This document shows, one piece after another, positions 1 to 7,952 of a DNA stretch of 64,000 nucleotides. This DNA comes from JALHVH01 sp963773685 (lineage in GTDB: Bacteria > Acidobacteriota > Aminicenantia > Aminicenantales > Saccharicenantaceae). The notes beneath the pieces are model-generated. The model ran no database searches and was not told the DNA's origin. It saw only the letters and a program-made list of their open reading frames with translations. A program made the position numbers and the translations under genes. Location: contig CAVZBY010000011.1 of assembly GCA_963773685.1 (NCBI GenBank), positions 248,001 through 312,000 of the forward strand, read 5' to 3'. How positions within the stretch are numbered: position 1 is the stretch's first letter; each line of letters opens with the position of its first letter.

Positions 1-308
1 ACAAGATCGAGGACGATGCCGCCTGTATCGGCGGCGGAAGGGGGGCCGACCCCCGCCTCATGAAGCAGTTCCTCAAGGAAAAATTCCTGCTGGAAAGCTC
101 CGACTGGCCTTTCCTCATCTCGACCTGGTCCGCCCGGGATTATGCCCAGAACCGGGCGGCCGAGCACTACGAGAGGGCGCGGACGCTCGCCGGGTGGCTC
201 AAGGCCGAGCGCCCGCTCACGCCGAGCGAGGTCACGCTTCTCGAGACATGGGAGGACGAGGACCGGCTTTTCGAAGAGGTCGTGACGCCCGATGGACAGG
301 TCCTCTGA
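1..308 (+). CDS. GH57 1,4-alpha-glucan branching enzyme, C-terminal fragment
   Basis: Only the last ~100 codons lie in the window; the frame is open from base 3 and stops at 306-308. The fragment has the pattern SSDWPFLISTWSARDYA, followed by an H-Y-x-R helix, which I recognise from the C-terminal domain of GH57 branching enzymes (DUF1957 type). These make alpha-1,6 branches in glycogen in the cytoplasm. The gene overlaps glgC by 17 bp, indicating translational coupling within a glycogen operon. The catalytic domain lies outside the window, so the family call rests on the C-terminal domain and on context. Confidence 0.75.
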   Translation, partial: KIEDDAACIGGGRGADPRLMKQFLKEKFLLESSDWPFLISTWSARDYAQNRAAEHYERARTLAGWLKAERPLTPSEVTLLETWEDEDRLFEEVVTPDGQVL

Positions 309-1476
309 GCGGATCCTGGTCATGGTCCTCTGCGGGGGCAAGGGGGAGCGCCTCTACCCGCTGACGAAGGACCGGGCCAAGCCGTCGGTGCCGTTCCTCG
401 GCGTCTACCGCATCATCGATTTCAGCCTTTCGAACGCCCTCAATTCCGGCCTCCGCCGGATCGCCCTGCTCACCCAGTACAAGTCCCTCTCGCTCGAGCG
501 CCACATCCTGAACGGCTGGAACATCTTCCACTCGGAGAGCGGGGATTACATCATCTCCCTTCCCGCCCAGGGACGGGTCAGCGATCATTGGTACGAAGGC
601 ACGGCGGACGCCGTCTTCCAGAACATCTACACCATCCAGCAGGAGAATCCGGAGACGGTCGTCGTCCTCTCGGGCGATCACATCTACAAGGCCGACTACC
701 GGAAGATCCTCGCCTTCCACGCGGAGCGCAACGCCGACGCCGTCGTCCTGGCCAAGATCGTCCCGGTCGCCGAGGCCTCGCGCTTCGGCGTCATGCACGT
801 CGACGCGGGGAGCCGGATCATCGATTTTCTGGAGAAGCCGAAGAAGCCGCCGGCGATCCCGGGAAACCCGGAAAAGACGCTGGCCTCGATGGGCGTTTAC
901 GTCTTCCGGACTCCGGTCCTCATCAAGGCCCTCCTCAAGGACGCCCGGACGCCGGGAAGCGCCCACGATTTCGGCAAGGACATCATCCCCAAGCTCATCC
1001 GGGAGCACGCGCTCTACGCCTACGAGTACGACGACTATTGGGAGGACATCGGGACGATCGACGCCTACTGGCGGGCGAACATGACGTTCCTGTCATCCGC
1101 TCCCCCGATCCCCCTCATGGACCCCGCCTGGCCCGTCCGCAGCCATAAGCCCCAGTTCCCGCCGGCGTACGTCGACGGGGGCGACATCCGCAGTTCGATC
1201 CTCGGGTCCGGATGCCACCTCAAGGGGTGCCGGCTCCGCCGCACCGTCCTCTCGCCGAACGTCCGGGTCCGCGAGGGGGCCGACATCGCCGATTCCATCC
1301 TCTTCGAGGACGTCGAGGTCGGTCCAGGGGCGCGCCTCCGGAAGGTCATCATCGACAAGCACTCGGTGATCCCCGCCGGCTTCGAGATCGGCTTCGACGA
1401 CGGGCGGGACGCCGGGAGCTTCAAGATCAGCCGGGACGGCGTGCGCGTCGTGCCGAAGAAATGGAACCCCGCGTGA
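292..1476 (+). CDS. glgC: glucose-1-phosphate adenylyltransferase (ADP-glucose pyrophosphorylase)
   Basis: The 394-residue protein makes ADP-glucose from ATP and glucose-1-phosphate, the committed step of bacterial glycogen synthesis. The nucleotide-binding signature GGKGERLYPLT sits at residues ~15-25, followed by the usual KPSVPFLGVYRIIDF stretch. The last ~100 residues are a left-handed beta-helix with hexapeptide-like turns. Length is normal for the family (380-430). The ATG overlaps the upstream branching-enzyme gene by 17 bp, and the 3' end overlaps the kinase start at 1461 by 16 bp, so branching enzyme, glgC and kinase look like one transcript. Confidence 0.95.
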   Translation: MDRSSERILVMVLCGGKGERLYPLTKDRAKPSVPFLGVYRIIDFSLSNALNSGLRRIALLTQYKSLSLERHILNGWNIFHSESGDYIISLPAQGRVSDHWYEGTADAVFQNIYTIQQENPETVVVLSGDHIYKADYRKILAFHAERNADAVVLAKIVPVAEASRFGVMHVDAGSRIIDFLEKPKKPPAIPGNPEKTLASMGVYVFRTPVLIKALLKDARTPGSAHDFGKDIIPKLIREHALYAYEYDDYWEDIGTIDAYWRANMTFLSSAPPIPLMDPAWPVRSHKPQFPPAYVDGGDIRSSILGSGCHLKGCRLRRTVLSPNVRVREGADIADSILFEDVEVGPGARLRKVIIDKHSVIPAGFEIGFDDGRDAGSFKISRDGVRVVPKKWNPA

Positions 1477-2813
1477 TCGAGCGGCACTCCTTTTATTTCA
1501 CCGAGTCCCAGACCCAGGGGAGCCGCGAGCTGGCGCTGCTGTCGATCATCTCCCAGAGCCTCTTCCAGCCGTTCTCCCTGGAGGACAACCTCATCGTCAT
1601 CCTGACCGCCCTGACCTCGGGCGCAGGGATGGGATTCAACCGGGCCATGCTCTTCCTCAAGGACGGCGACAGCCTGCGCGGGAAGATCTGGCTCGGCCCG
1701 GGCTCCACCGAAGAGGCCCAATCCATCTGGGAGGTCCTGTCCACCCCGGGCATCGGATATGTCGAGGTCATCGAGTACAACCGTTCGCTCGTCTCGAGGG
1801 ACAAGGACACCCTCACCAAGAGGATCCGGGGCCTGAGCTTCCCCCTCGACGAGGAGGGCGCGAGGATCCCGGGACTGGCCGAGCGCGACAAGGAGATCCT
1901 CTTCGTCCGCGACGCCCGGAACGAGCCCGTGGTCGATCCGCGCTTCCTGGAGCTCATCGGCGTGGACGAATTCGTCTGCATCCCGCTTCTGGTCCGCGAA
2001 GAGGCCCTGGGCGAGATCATCCTGGACAACGCGATCACCCGGGCGCCCATCGCTCCCTCGGACATCAAGCTGGCGGGCATGTGCGGGCTGATCGCCGCGA
2101 ATCACATCTATTCGGCCTTGCTCCACACGAAATTCGTCGAGATGGAGAAGATGGCCGCCCTCGGCGAGATGGCCGTGTTCGTCACCCACCAGATCCGGAA
2201 CCCGCTCGCGGCCATCGGGGGCTTCACCGAGCAGCTCCTCCAGCCCGGGCTCGACGAGGAGCGCCGCCGGAGAGACCTCCAGATCATCCGCGACGAGACC
2301 CGCCGGCTGGAGAACGTCGTCAGCCAGATCGGCCGGTTCCTCAAGGTCAGCCTCAAGGAGCCCATCGCCTTCGACATCGGCCCCACGCTCGGAGCCGTCC
2401 TCGAAAGCCCGGAGCTCAAGGCCAAGCTGGCCAAGGTCCGCCTGAGCGTCAAGATCGCCCCGTGCCCGTCCGACGTCATCTGCGATCCGTCCTCCGTCGG
2501 GGAGGTCTTCCGCAATCTCCTGGAGAACGCGGTGGAGGCGACGCCGGAGGGAGGAGGCTTGGCCGTTTCGGCCTACCCGAAGAACGATCGCTGGTACGTC
2601 CTCAGCGTCCGGGATACGGGGACGGGCATCTCCCAGGCCGACCGGGCGCGCCTCTTCACCCCGTTCTTCACGACCAAGGACCAGGGGATGGGCCTCGGGC
2701 TCCCGTTCGTCAAGCGGGTGATGGATTCCTGCGGAGGGAAGATCGAGGTCGAGAGCCGGAAGGGGCGGGGGACGACGTTCCGCCTGCTCTTCCAGACGAA
2801 GGGAAAGGAGTGA
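1461..2813 (+). CDS. GAF-domain sensor histidine kinase
   Basis: A 450-residue soluble histidine kinase with no membrane segments. A GAF-like sensor region covers ~25-215, then a HisKA segment with the phospho-acceptor H243 in VTHQIRNPL, then an HATPase domain with N-box N356 (NLLENAVEA), a G1 box (DTGTGI) and a G2 box (GMGLGL). I chose ATG 1461, inside the 3' end of glgC; a GTG at 1473 is an alternative. It is followed 5 nt later by a response regulator, its likely partner. Its position inside a glycogen cluster suggests it senses energy or carbon status; that is inference, because the GAF ligand cannot be read from sequence. Confidence 0.88.
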   Translation: MEPRVIERHSFYFTESQTQGSRELALLSIISQSLFQPFSLEDNLIVILTALTSGAGMGFNRAMLFLKDGDSLRGKIWLGPGSTEEAQSIWEVLSTPGIGYVEVIEYNRSLVSRDKDTLTKRIRGLSFPLDEEGARIPGLAERDKEILFVRDARNEPVVDPRFLELIGVDEFVCIPLLVREEALGEIILDNAITRAPIAPSDIKLAGMCGLIAANHIYSALLHTKFVEMEKMAALGEMAVFVTHQIRNPLAAIGGFTEQLLQPGLDEERRRRDLQIIRDETRRLENVVSQIGRFLKVSLKEPIAFDIGPTLGAVLESPELKAKLAKVRLSVKIAPCPSDVICDPSSVGEVFRNLLENAVEATPEGGGLAVSAYPKNDRWYVLSVRDTGTGISQADRARLFTPFFTTKDQGMGLGLPFVKRVMDSCGGKIEVESRKGRGTTFRLLFQTKGKE

Positions 2814-2818
2814 TCCCG

Positions 2819-3172
2819 ATGAAGAAGATCCTGCTGGTCGAAGACGAAAAGCCGCTCTGCCTCCTCTACGAGGAGGAGCTCGGGGCGGAAGGCTACGAGG
2901 TGACGTCCGTCCACGACGCGGATTCCGCCCTCGAGGCCCTCAAGACGGGGACTTTCGACCTGATCATCACCGACATCCGGATGCCGGGGAAGGACGGCGT
3001 CGAGCTCATCTCCCGGATCATGGGCATGCGAAAGGACATCCCGCTCATCATCAACACGGCCTACCAGAGCTACAAGGAGGATTTCATGACCTGGGCGGCC
3101 GACGCCTACGTCGTCAAGTCCTCGTCCCTCGACGAGCTCAAGGCGAGGATCCGGGAGCTCATCAAGGAATGA
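2819..3172 (+). CDS. single-domain response regulator (CheY-like receiver)
   Basis: A 117-residue stand-alone receiver domain. The acidic pocket (VEDE near residues 7-10), phospho-acceptor D52 (ITDIRMPG) and conserved lysine K100 (VVKSS) are all present. There is no DNA-binding or enzymatic output domain, so signalling must pass through protein contact or a phosphorelay. It starts 5 nt after the histidine kinase stop and ends one base before the galT-like gene, so all three are probably co-transcribed. Confidence 0.9.
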   Translation: MKKILLVEDEKPLCLLYEEELGAEGYEVTSVHDADSALEALKTGTFDLIITDIRMPGKDGVELISRIMGMRKDIPLIINTAYQSYKEDFMTWAADAYVVKSSSLDELKARIRELIKE

Positions 3173-3173
3173 C

Positions 3174-4199
3174 ATGTCGGAACTGAGAAAGGACCTTGTG
3201 ACCGGCCGGTGGGTGATCATCGCCTCGGAGAGAAGCAAGCGGCCGGACGATTTCCGGCCGTCCGGGGCCGTTCCGCCGGAGGGGGCCCCGGCGTTCTGCC
3301 CGTTCTGCGAGGGGAACGAATCCAAAACCCCGCCCGAGGTCTTCGCCCTTCGCCGCAAGGGCTCGTCCCCCGACGGGCCGGGATGGAGGGTCCGCGTCGT
3401 GACCAATAAGTTCCCGGCGCTCAGCCCCGGGGCCCCGCCTCCCAAGCCGGAAGGGGGGCTGTTCCAATCGATGCCGGGCGTCGGCGTCCACGAAGTGGTC
3501 ATCGAGAACCCCGACCACGCCAAGGAGCTCGTCGACCTGGAGGAGAGCGGCATCCGGGATGTCCTCGAGGTCTTCCGGAGCCGGATCACGGCGATCGAGG
3601 AGAATTTTCACTACCAGTACGTCCAGGTCTTCAAGAACAAGGGCAAGGAGGCGGGCGCGTCGCTCAGTCATCCCCACTCCCAGATCGTGGCCACGCCGAT
3701 CGTCCCCAAGAGGGTCAAGGAGGAGGTTTATGGCGCCGAGCGGCTCTTCCGGGCGAACCGGGAATGCGTCTTCTGCCGGACGATAGGGGAGGAGACCAGG
3801 CTCGACGAACGGCTCGTCCTCCGGAACGGGGATTTCGCCGTCCTGGCCCCCTTCGCTTCGAGGTCGCCGTTCGAGATGGTCGTCTACCCCCTGCGCCATT
3901 CCCCGTTCTACACGGGGACGACGCGAGACGAGCTCGCTTCTCTGGCCTCTGTGCTCAAGACCGTTCTCGGCCGTCTCAAGGCGATGCTCGGCGACCCGCC
4001 CTTCAACCTCATCCTGCATCAGGCGCCGAACCCTTCGGTCTCGTCCAAATCCTGGCCGGGGATCGCGGGATACTTCCATTGGCACGTGGAGATCGCGCCC
4101 GTCCTCACGAAGGTCGCGGGATTCGAGTGGGGGACGGGTTTCTACATCAACCCGGTGGCCCCGGAAACCGCGGCGGGCTATCTAAGACAGTCGTCCTGA
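3174..4199 (+). CDS. galT: galactose-1-phosphate uridylyltransferase family (GalT-like, HIT superfamily)
   Basis: A 341-residue member of the GalT family. Visible features: a CxxC pair at C42/C45 (FCPFCEG), the HIT-type active site H166-P-H168 in SLSHPHSQ, a second CxxC (CVFC), and the late HWHVEIAP metal-site motif. GalT swaps UMP between UDP-glucose and galactose-1-phosphate. The active-site context is HPHSQ rather than HPHGQ of the E. coli enzyme, resembling archaeal or thermophile GalTs and plant ADP-glucose phosphorylase. With glgC and glgA next door, an ADP-glucose-directed activity is a real alternative, so the symbol is provisional. The 3' end overlaps convergent glgA by 18 bp. Confidence 0.8.
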   Translation: MSELRKDLVTGRWVIIASERSKRPDDFRPSGAVPPEGAPAFCPFCEGNESKTPPEVFALRRKGSSPDGPGWRVRVVTNKFPALSPGAPPPKPEGGLFQSMPGVGVHEVVIENPDHAKELVDLEESGIRDVLEVFRSRITAIEENFHYQYVQVFKNKGKEAGASLSHPHSQIVATPIVPKRVKEEVYGAERLFRANRECVFCRTIGEETRLDERLVLRNGDFAVLAPFASRSPFEMVVYPLRHSPFYTGTTRDELASLASVLKTVLGRLKAMLGDPPFNLILHQAPNPSVSSKSWPGIAGYFHWHVEIAPVLTKVAGFEWGTGFYINPVAPETAAGYLRQSS

Positions 4200-5645
4200 G
4201 CCTTTAGCGATCGCCGCGTAGAGGTCGAGGTAATCGCCCGCCGCCTTCTCCCAGGAGAAATCGCCCGCCATGGCGTTCCGGACGAGGGCGGTCCAGGAGA
4301 GCCGGTCCCGGTATGCATCCATCGCTTTCCGGATCGCGCCCAACATGGCCGCGGGCGCGGCCTCCTCGAACTTGAAGCCGTTGCCCCTCCCCGCAACGGG
4401 ATCGAACTCCTCGATGCTGTCGTCCAGCCCGCCCGTGGCCCTGACGACGGGGATGGTCCCGTACCGGAGGCTGTACATCTGGGTCAGCCCGCACGGCTCG
4501 TAGCGCGAGGGGATGAGGAAGAGGTCGCTGCCCGCGTAGATGGTCCTCGCCACCTTCTCGTCGAAGGCGATCCTGAGCCCGAGCCGCGAAGGGTCGGCCC
4601 TCTGCGCTTCGATGAGCTGCTCCTGGATCAGGGCGTCGCCCGTGCCCAGGATGACGAGCCTGAGGTCGAGCGCGAAGAGCTCCGGAAGGGCCGCGCAAAC
4701 GATGTCCAATCCCTTCTGTCCGGCGAGCCGCGAGACCATGCCGATGACGGGGACCTCCGGACCGGCCGCGAGGCCGAAGGTCTTGAGGAGGCCCTGGCGG
4801 CACGTCTTCTTCCCGGAGAGGTCGGCCGCCGAGAACGGCGCCGGGATCAGGGGATCGACGGCAGGGTCCCAGGAAGCGTAGTCGACGCCGTTCAGGATGC
4901 CGTGAAGGACCCCGGCCCGGCTCCGGAGAAGCCCGTCCAGCCCGCAGCCGAATTCCGGCGTCTGGATCTCGCGGGCATAGCGGGGGCTCACCGTGCTGAC
5001 GGCAGTGGCGTAAAGGATGCCCGCCTTGAGAAAGCTCACCTTGCCGTAGAATTCGAGATCGTTCATGTCGAAAAGGGAATCGGGAAGGTCCAGGCTCCCG
5101 AGAATGGCCTTGTCGAAGAGCCCCTGATAAGCGAGATTGTGGATCGTGAAGAGGGACATCGTTCCGGCAAAGAACGGGTCCGCCGCATATCTATACCTCA
5201 ACAGCGCAAAGGCCGCGGCGCTCTGCCAGTCGTGGCCGTGGAGGACGTCGGGCGCATAACCCAGCCGCTTCATGGACTCCAGCGCGGCTTTGGCGAAGAG
5301 GCCGAACCGCTTGCCGTTATCGGGATAGTCGCCGGCCGGCGTGCCGTAGAGCGCATCCCGATCGAAGGCCTCGTCGTTCTCGACGAAATAGACCCGGAAG
5401 CCGTCCGCGCGATGCTCCCAGAGCGAGAAGACAAGCTCGCGGCCGCCCATGGGGATCCGGACACCGTCCAGGGCTTTCGTCAGGGGCAACCCCTTTTTCC
5501 GGACCTCCCGGTATAACGGCATGAAGAGCCGGACGTCGGCTCCTCGGTGAGCCAGGTACTTGGGAAGGGCGCCGGCGACATCGGCCAGCCCGCCCGTCTT
5601 GGCGTAAGGGACGGCTTCGGAGACCAGGAAAGCGATCTTCATCAT
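4182..5645 (-). CDS. glgA: glycogen synthase (GT5, ADP-glucose dependent)
   Basis: A 487-residue GT5 glycogen synthase. The N-terminal ADP-glucose-binding motif K-x-G-G-L-A-D-V is at residues ~16-23 (YAKTGGLADVAGALP), and the C-terminal Rossmann lobe carries SRYEPCGLTQMYSLRYG. It transfers glucose from ADP-glucose, made by GlgC, to growing alpha-1,4 glucan. The start is at tandem ATG codons (5645 or 5642); the longer open frame upstream has no recognisable domain. A -10-like TACAAT lies just 6 nt before the ATG with no Shine-Dalgarno, suggesting leaderless initiation. The gene converges on and overlaps galT by 18 bp. Confidence 0.95.
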   Translation of the reverse strand: MMKIAFLVSEAVPYAKTGGLADVAGALPKYLAHRGADVRLFMPLYREVRKKGLPLTKALDGVRIPMGGRELVFSLWEHRADGFRVYFVENDEAFDRDALYGTPAGDYPDNGKRFGLFAKAALESMKRLGYAPDVLHGHDWQSAAAFALLRYRYAADPFFAGTMSLFTIHNLAYQGLFDKAILGSLDLPDSLFDMNDLEFYGKVSFLKAGILYATAVSTVSPRYAREIQTPEFGCGLDGLLRSRAGVLHGILNGVDYASWDPAVDPLIPAPFSAADLSGKKTCRQGLLKTFGLAAGPEVPVIGMVSRLAGQKGLDIVCAALPELFALDLRLVILGTGDALIQEQLIEAQRADPSRLGLRIAFDEKVARTIYAGSDLFLIPSRYEPCGLTQMYSLRYGTIPVVRATGGLDDSIEEFDPVAGRGNGFKFEEAAPAAMLGAIRKAMDAYRDRLSWTALVRNAMAGDFSWEKAAGDYLDLYAAIAKGSGRLS

Positions 5646-5651
5646 GGCCGG

Positions 5652-5680
5652 ATTGTACCATAGCGTGCGGGCCGGGTCAC
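5652..5680 (-). promoter_or_regulatory. candidate promoter of glgA, leaderless geometry
   Basis: Read on the minus strand: GTGACC (4/6 match to the -35 consensus), 17 nt, TACAAT (5/6 to the -10), then 6 nt (CCGGCC) and the ATG. A start site about 7 nt after the -10 would fall on the initiation codon. There is no Shine-Dalgarno in the 6-nt gap. Confidence 0.45.
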
Positions 5681-5731
5681 CAGAGCCGCCTCGGCAACGA
5701 CCCCTCCCGGCGGAAAACGGGAAGAGCGCTC

Positions 5732-5760
5732 TTGTCAAACCGCGGCGGAACCGATAATAT
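5732..5760 (+). promoter_or_regulatory. candidate promoter for the 147-residue membrane protein
   Basis: TTGTCA, 17 nt, TAATAT. The overlapping CCGATA-A-TATCGG at 5751-5763 is a perfect 13-bp palindrome and could be an operator. The GCTCTTGTCA block recurs in front of the Nudix gene at 6288-6297. Confidence 0.4.
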
Positions 5761-5834
5761 CGGCCCAAGGTTCCGATGCCGCCGGGGCGGCGTGTATCTT
5801 GGCCGATCGGCACGGACATCGGGAGGGAGGCGAC

Positions 5835-6278
5835 ATGGTCGTGAATTTCTGGAGCGTGCCCATTCGATCCCAGAGCTCGATCGATCTTCCGGGAAAATAT
5901 GGACAGACGATCCAAAGGACGACGACGATCTACGATGTCGGGGCACGAAGGCATCACACGTTGGCCGTTCGCTGGCTCAGCCCGGGGACCCTGTTCAGGT
6001 TCATTCCTATGGTCCTGATTTTTTTCGTTCTGGCATATGTGTTCACGCTCTTCGTTCCGGGCATCCTGGCGTCCATCCTGAAAGACAAGACTCCCACCTG
6101 GATCTTTGCGGCTTGGGGGGCGGTCAGTCTCATCATCTCGATAATCCTCTCCCGAAAAGGACTCCTGGAGAGGTTCATGACCCGGGAAGCGTTGAACGAG
6201 CGGGGCCTCCCGGCCCGCACGAAGATCGCGCTCGTTCCGGACGCGAAATGGGACCGTTGGGTTTCGCGGCTGAAGTAG
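5835..6278 (+). CDS. hypothetical membrane protein with two transmembrane segments
   Basis: A 147-residue protein I do not recognise. Residues ~45-75 (around FIPMVLIFFVLAYVF) and ~90-112 (WIFAAWGAVSLIISIIL) are strongly hydrophobic, flanked by basic residues, giving two predicted membrane helices with a polar N-terminal segment. I chose ATG 5835 because it follows a good ribosome site (GGGAGGGAGG at 5821-5830); an in-frame ATG at 5799 has none. It stands alone with its own candidate promoter, between divergent glgA and the Nudix gene. Confidence 0.6.
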   Translation: MVVNFWSVPIRSQSSIDLPGKYGQTIQRTTTIYDVGARRHHTLAVRWLSPGTLFRFIPMVLIFFVLAYVFTLFVPGILASILKDKTPTWIFAAWGAVSLIISIILSRKGLLERFMTREALNERGLPARTKIALVPDAKWDRWVSRLK

Positions 6279-6291
6279 CCGGAAGCCGCTC

Positions 6292-6320
6292 TTGTCAGAG
6301 TCCCGGGAACCCGCTACGAT
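6292..6320 (+). promoter_or_regulatory. candidate promoter of the Nudix gene, leaderless geometry
   Basis: TTGTCA, 17 nt, TACGAT, then 6 nt (GAAGCC) and ATG 6327. Spacing to the start codon is the same as at glgA, again with no Shine-Dalgarno, so transcription probably begins at or next to the A of the ATG. Confidence 0.5.
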
Positions 6321-6326
6321 GAAGCC

Positions 6327-6761
6327 ATGAATACAAGCTCTCCGTTGCCGGCGGCGCGTTCTCCCCAAAAGGTGACCGCCGCCGTCATCGAGGAGCGCGG
6401 CCGGGTCCTCATCGCCAGGAGAAAGAAAGGGGACCGATGCGAAGGCCGCTGGGAATTCCCGGGCGGCAAGGTCGAGCCGGGCGAAAGCCCCGAGGGCTCG
6501 CTCGAAAGGGAATTGCGCGAGGAGATGGGTATCGAGGTCGCCGTCGGCGAGCGGCTGTGCGCGCATCCGTTCCGGGTCGGGGAGGCCCCCATGGAGCTTC
6601 TCGTCTACAGGACACGGATCGTGAAGGGCGAGATCGTCTGTCATGACCATGACGAGGTCCGCTGGATCGCGCCCCGGGAGCTGGACGCTTTCGACCTCAC
6701 GGACCCCGACCGCCGGGTCGTCGAGTCCCTCTATCCGCGCGATGGGGAGCCGCGACGTTGA
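6327..6761 (+). CDS. Nudix hydrolase, MutT/8-oxo-dGTP diphosphatase-like
   Basis: A 144-residue Nudix protein. The full Nudix box GX5EX7REXXEEXG spans residues ~47-70 (GGKVEPGE to RELREEMG). GRWEFPGGKVEPGES and the short length match the MutT subgroup, which clears oxidised dNTPs such as 8-oxo-dGTP, though substrates cannot be settled by sequence. The last codons overlap the next gene by 4 bp (TTGA), so the two are translationally coupled. Confidence 0.85.
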   Translation: MNTSSPLPAARSPQKVTAAVIEERGRVLIARRKKGDRCEGRWEFPGGKVEPGESPEGSLERELREEMGIEVAVGERLCAHPFRVGEAPMELLVYRTRIVKGEIVCHDHDEVRWIAPRELDAFDLTDPDRRVVESLYPRDGEPRR

Positions 6762-7936
6762 ACGCCAAGGGCATCGTCCTCAAGCCCGGGAAGGACAAGG
6801 CCGTCCGCAACCGCCATCACTGGATCTTTTCCGGCGCCGTCGCGGACCTGCCGACCGACCTGGCCGACGGAGGCATCGCGCCGGTGTTCAGCCGCGACGG
6901 GGAGCTTCTGGGATACGCTTACGTCAACCGGAAATGTTCCATCCTGGGCCGGATGCTGAGCTTCGGGCCGGGAGACCCGTTGGCGGCCCTCGACCTGAGC
7001 ATCATGAAGGCGGTCGCCCTGAGGCGCGACCTCTTCGAGAATGGGGAAAGGACGAACGCCTACAGGATCATCAACGCCGAAGGGGACGGGATCCCCGGCC
7101 TCGTCGTGGACCGGTACGACTCGGTCCTCGTCCTCCAGGTCGCGACGCTCGGCATGGAGCGGCTCAAGGACCTCGTTCTCGGGACCCTCGTCCGGGAGCT
7201 CGCGCCCGAAACGGTCTACGAGAAGTCGAACCTCCCGTCACGGCGCGAGGAAGGCCTCGCCGACCGGGAGGGATTCCTCCACGGAGAGGAGCGCGGCCTC
7301 GTCCTGGTCCGAGAGGACGGCCTCGAATTCCTCGTGGACGTCGTCCGGTCGCAGAAGACGGGCCTCTACCTCGACCAGCGCGAGATGCGCAAGCTCGTCG
7401 GGACCCTGGCCCGGGGCCGGAACGTGCTGAACGCGTTCGCCTACACGGGGGGCTTTTCGGTCCACGCCCTCCGCGGGGGGGCCGCCCGGGTGGATTCGGT
7501 GGATTCCTCGGCGGCGGCCCTGGAAGCCGCGAAGCGCAACTTCTTCCAGAACGGGCTTCCGGTCGAGGGGAACGGCTTCATCGAGGCCGACGTCTTCGAT
7601 TTCCTTCGGGGCCCGATCGGGCGGTACGACCTCATCATCCTCGACCCCCCGGCCTTCGCCAAAAGGAAGAACGACGTCCGGCAGGCCTGCCGCGGCTACA
7701 AGGACATCAATCGGATCGCCATCCAGAAGGCGCCGCCGGGGGCGCTCCTGCTGACGTTCTCCTGCTCTCACTTCGTGGACGAGGGCCTCTTCCGGCAGGT
7801 CGTCTTCCAGGCCGCCGCCGAGGCCTCGCGCGGAGTCCGCATCCTGGGGCGCCACATCCAGGCCCCGGACCACCCGGTCAACGTCTTCCACCCGGAAACC
7901 GAGTACCTCAAGGGTTTCCTTCTCTATATCGATTAG
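6758..7936 (+). CDS. class I SAM-dependent rRNA methyltransferase, RlmI/PUA type
   Basis: A 392-residue protein with the RlmI/YccW architecture: an N-terminal PUA-like domain (residues ~1-80, with HHWIFSGAV), a linker, and a C-terminal Rossmann methyltransferase domain. The SAM motif is LNAFAYTGGFSVHAL, the catalytic loop is LDPPAFAKRK, and a cysteine occurs in TFSCSHFV. The family makes 5-methylcytosine or 7-methylguanine in large-subunit rRNA. The start is TTG at 6758, overlapping the Nudix stop by 4 bp; it is the only plausible start before the PUA motif. The nuclease gene follows 16 nt downstream. Confidence 0.88.
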   Translation: MNAKGIVLKPGKDKAVRNRHHWIFSGAVADLPTDLADGGIAPVFSRDGELLGYAYVNRKCSILGRMLSFGPGDPLAALDLSIMKAVALRRDLFENGERTNAYRIINAEGDGIPGLVVDRYDSVLVLQVATLGMERLKDLVLGTLVRELAPETVYEKSNLPSRREEGLADREGFLHGEERGLVLVREDGLEFLVDVVRSQKTGLYLDQREMRKLVGTLARGRNVLNAFAYTGGFSVHALRGGAARVDSVDSSAAALEAAKRNFFQNGLPVEGNGFIEADVFDFLRGPIGRYDLIILDPPAFAKRKNDVRQACRGYKDINRIAIQKAPPGALLLTFSCSHFVDEGLFRQVVFQAAAEASRGVRILGRHIQAPDHPVNVFHPETEYLKGFLLYID

Positions 7937-7952
7937 CGCAAGGGGAGGCGCC

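Noticed and set aside
1065..2189. A 374-codon minus-strand frame opposite glgC and the histidine kinase
   Set aside because: Antisense shadow of two well-supported genes; no family features or ribosome site.
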